Part shown: positions 5,220 through 5,976 of the stretch, piece by piece | Numbering within the stretch: position 1 is the stretch's first letter | Layout of the letters: the number at the start of each line of letters is the position of its first letter | Source of the DNA: Armatimonadota bacterium | Lineage (GTDB): Bacteria; Armatimonadota; Fimbriimonadia; Fimbriimonadales; Fimbriimonadaceae | Assembly: GCA_023423495.1 (NCBI GenBank) | Contig: JAFAFM010000265.1 | Span: 1-5,976, forward strand | Length of the DNA stretch: 5,976 nt | Reading direction: 5' to 3' | Made by a program: the position numbers and the translations under genes | Notes under the pieces: generated by a model | Database searches by the model: none | Seen by the model: only the letters and a program-made list of their open reading frames with translations | What the model was told of the DNA's origin: nothing

Positions 5220-5976
5220 ATGATTCGCCGATTTCAAGCCGGGTCGACTGAGGCCAATGTGTTCCTCCAATTCAGGGGCGTCAGGCACGATGATTCCGTG
5301 GCCGAGGTGGTGGCGGAGATTATCGGGGATGTGCGGCTCCGTGGCGACGAAGCTTTGCTCGCGAACGCCCGGAGATTCGACTGTCCAACCCTAACCGATA
5401 TCCACGCTTCGCAGCAAGAGATCGATGAGGCAATGCCCAAAGCGGAATTCGCGTTTGCGATAGACCATTCGATCGAGCGGGTGAAGGAGTTTCACGAGGC
5501 ACAGCTTGCGGCCATCACGGCTAGTTGGACGAAAGAGGAATTCCAGTCGGCGGAAGCTCGTCGGGAGGACGGCCAACCTCGTCACCACGTGGGCAATCAC
5601 CGTTGGACTTGGAACATGGCCGAAAAAGGGCGCCTTGGCCAGCGGATGACACCGCTGAGGTCAGTGGGCGCTTACGTTCCGGGCGGGAATGCCAACTATC
5701 CTAGCTCGGTGATCATGAACGTCGTGCCCGCGCAGGTTGCGGGCGTGAATCATGTCGCCGTAACCAGTCCGGCTAACGAGGATGGAACGTTATCTCCGGC
5801 GGTTCTTTACGCGGCCCGATATTGCGGGGTGGCGCAAGTCGTGAAGGTGGGCGGGGCGGCGGCAATAGCGGCTCTTGCGATAGGTACAGAATCCATTTCT
5901 CGGGTGGACAAGATTGCTGGCCCCGGGAACCGCTACGTGAATGAGGCAAAGCGTCAATTGTGGGGGACAGTAGGAG
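5220..5976 (+). CDS. hisD: histidinol dehydrogenase, N-terminal 252 residues, runs off right edge
   Basis: HisD catalyses the last two steps of histidine synthesis, oxidising L-histidinol to L-histidine with two NAD+ and a zinc ion. Family signatures seen are VRLRGDEALLANARRFD (38-54), LGQRMTPLRSVGAYVPGG (139-156), NYPSSVIMNVVPAQVAG (159-175), KVGGAAAIAALAIGTESI (209-226) and VDKIAGPGNRYVNEAKRQ (229-246). The usual GGAQAIAAL here reads GGAAAIAAL. The zinc ligands and the catalytic Glu/His pair of the E. coli enzyme lie beyond the window, so intactness cannot be judged. Between FHEAQ (91-95) and the GQR motif (140-142) there are about 29 more residues than in E. coli HisD. The ATG at 5220 is 10 bases after the gltX stop. 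The Shine-Dalgarno is weak (AGGA 14 bases upstream, GGAA touching the ATG), so translation may be coupled to gltX. The family call is very secure. Confidence 0.95.
   Translation, partial: MIRRFQAGSTEANVFLQFRGVRHDDSVAEVVAEIIGDVRLRGDEALLANARRFDCPTLTDIHASQQEIDEAMPKAEFAFAIDHSIERVKEFHEAQLAAITASWTKEEFQSAEARREDGQPRHHVGNHRWTWNMAEKGRLGQRMTPLRSVGAYVPGGNANYPSSVIMNVVPAQVAGVNHVAVTSPANEDGTLSPAVLYAARYCGVAQVVKVGGAAAIAALAIGTESISRVDKIAGPGNRYVNEAKRQLWGTVG

Overview
The window reads as ordinary chromosomal DNA from a moderately GC-rich, probably free-living bacterium. The gene content suggests a lineage such as Armatimonadota (Fimbriimonadia-like), Acidobacteriota or Planctomycetota: a secreted ankyrin/haem-motif/cyclase-fold protein, a secreted FG-GAP propeller, a GYF_2-domain protein, and housekeeping genes with a local layout unlike the enterobacterial one. 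This taxonomic placement is inferred from gene content only.

Layout. Three genes lie on the minus strand in the left 3.6 kb. Positions 1-236 hold the N-terminal part of a GYF_2 (DUF4339) protein that runs off the left edge. Positions 382-2283 hold a 633-residue exported protein that joins eight ankyrin repeats, a CXXCH c-type haem motif and a prenyltransferase/squalene-cyclase-like alpha-barrel with QxxDGxW repeats. It has a good Shine-Dalgarno and ends in a strong intrinsic terminator (about 328-367). Positions 2449-3567 hold a 372-residue exported FG-GAP/VCBS beta-propeller with four calcium-loop motifs. Two genes lie on the plus strand in the right 2.4 kb. Positions 3632-5209 hold gltX, glutamyl-tRNA synthetase. 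From 5220 to the right edge runs the first 252 residues of hisD, histidinol dehydrogenase, 10 bases after the gltX stop and probably in the same operon.

How it fits together. The 64-base gap between the FG-GAP gene and gltX is a divergent promoter region. On both sides a TANNNT hexamer sits 6-7 bases before the ATG and neither gene has a usable Shine-Dalgarno, a pattern that suggests leaderless transcripts in both directions. The two secreted proteins share strand and export route and could be co-expressed, but no shared pathway can be named. gltX-hisD links glutamate charging with histidine synthesis, a housekeeping pair.

No RNA genes, CRISPR arrays, insertion sequences or phage genes were seen. 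The most unusual items are the ankyrin-CXXCH-cyclase fusion, the paired leaderless-type promoter, a roughly 29-residue insertion in HisD, and a GluRS lacking the zinc-binding cysteines. None amounts to a clear new multi-gene system.
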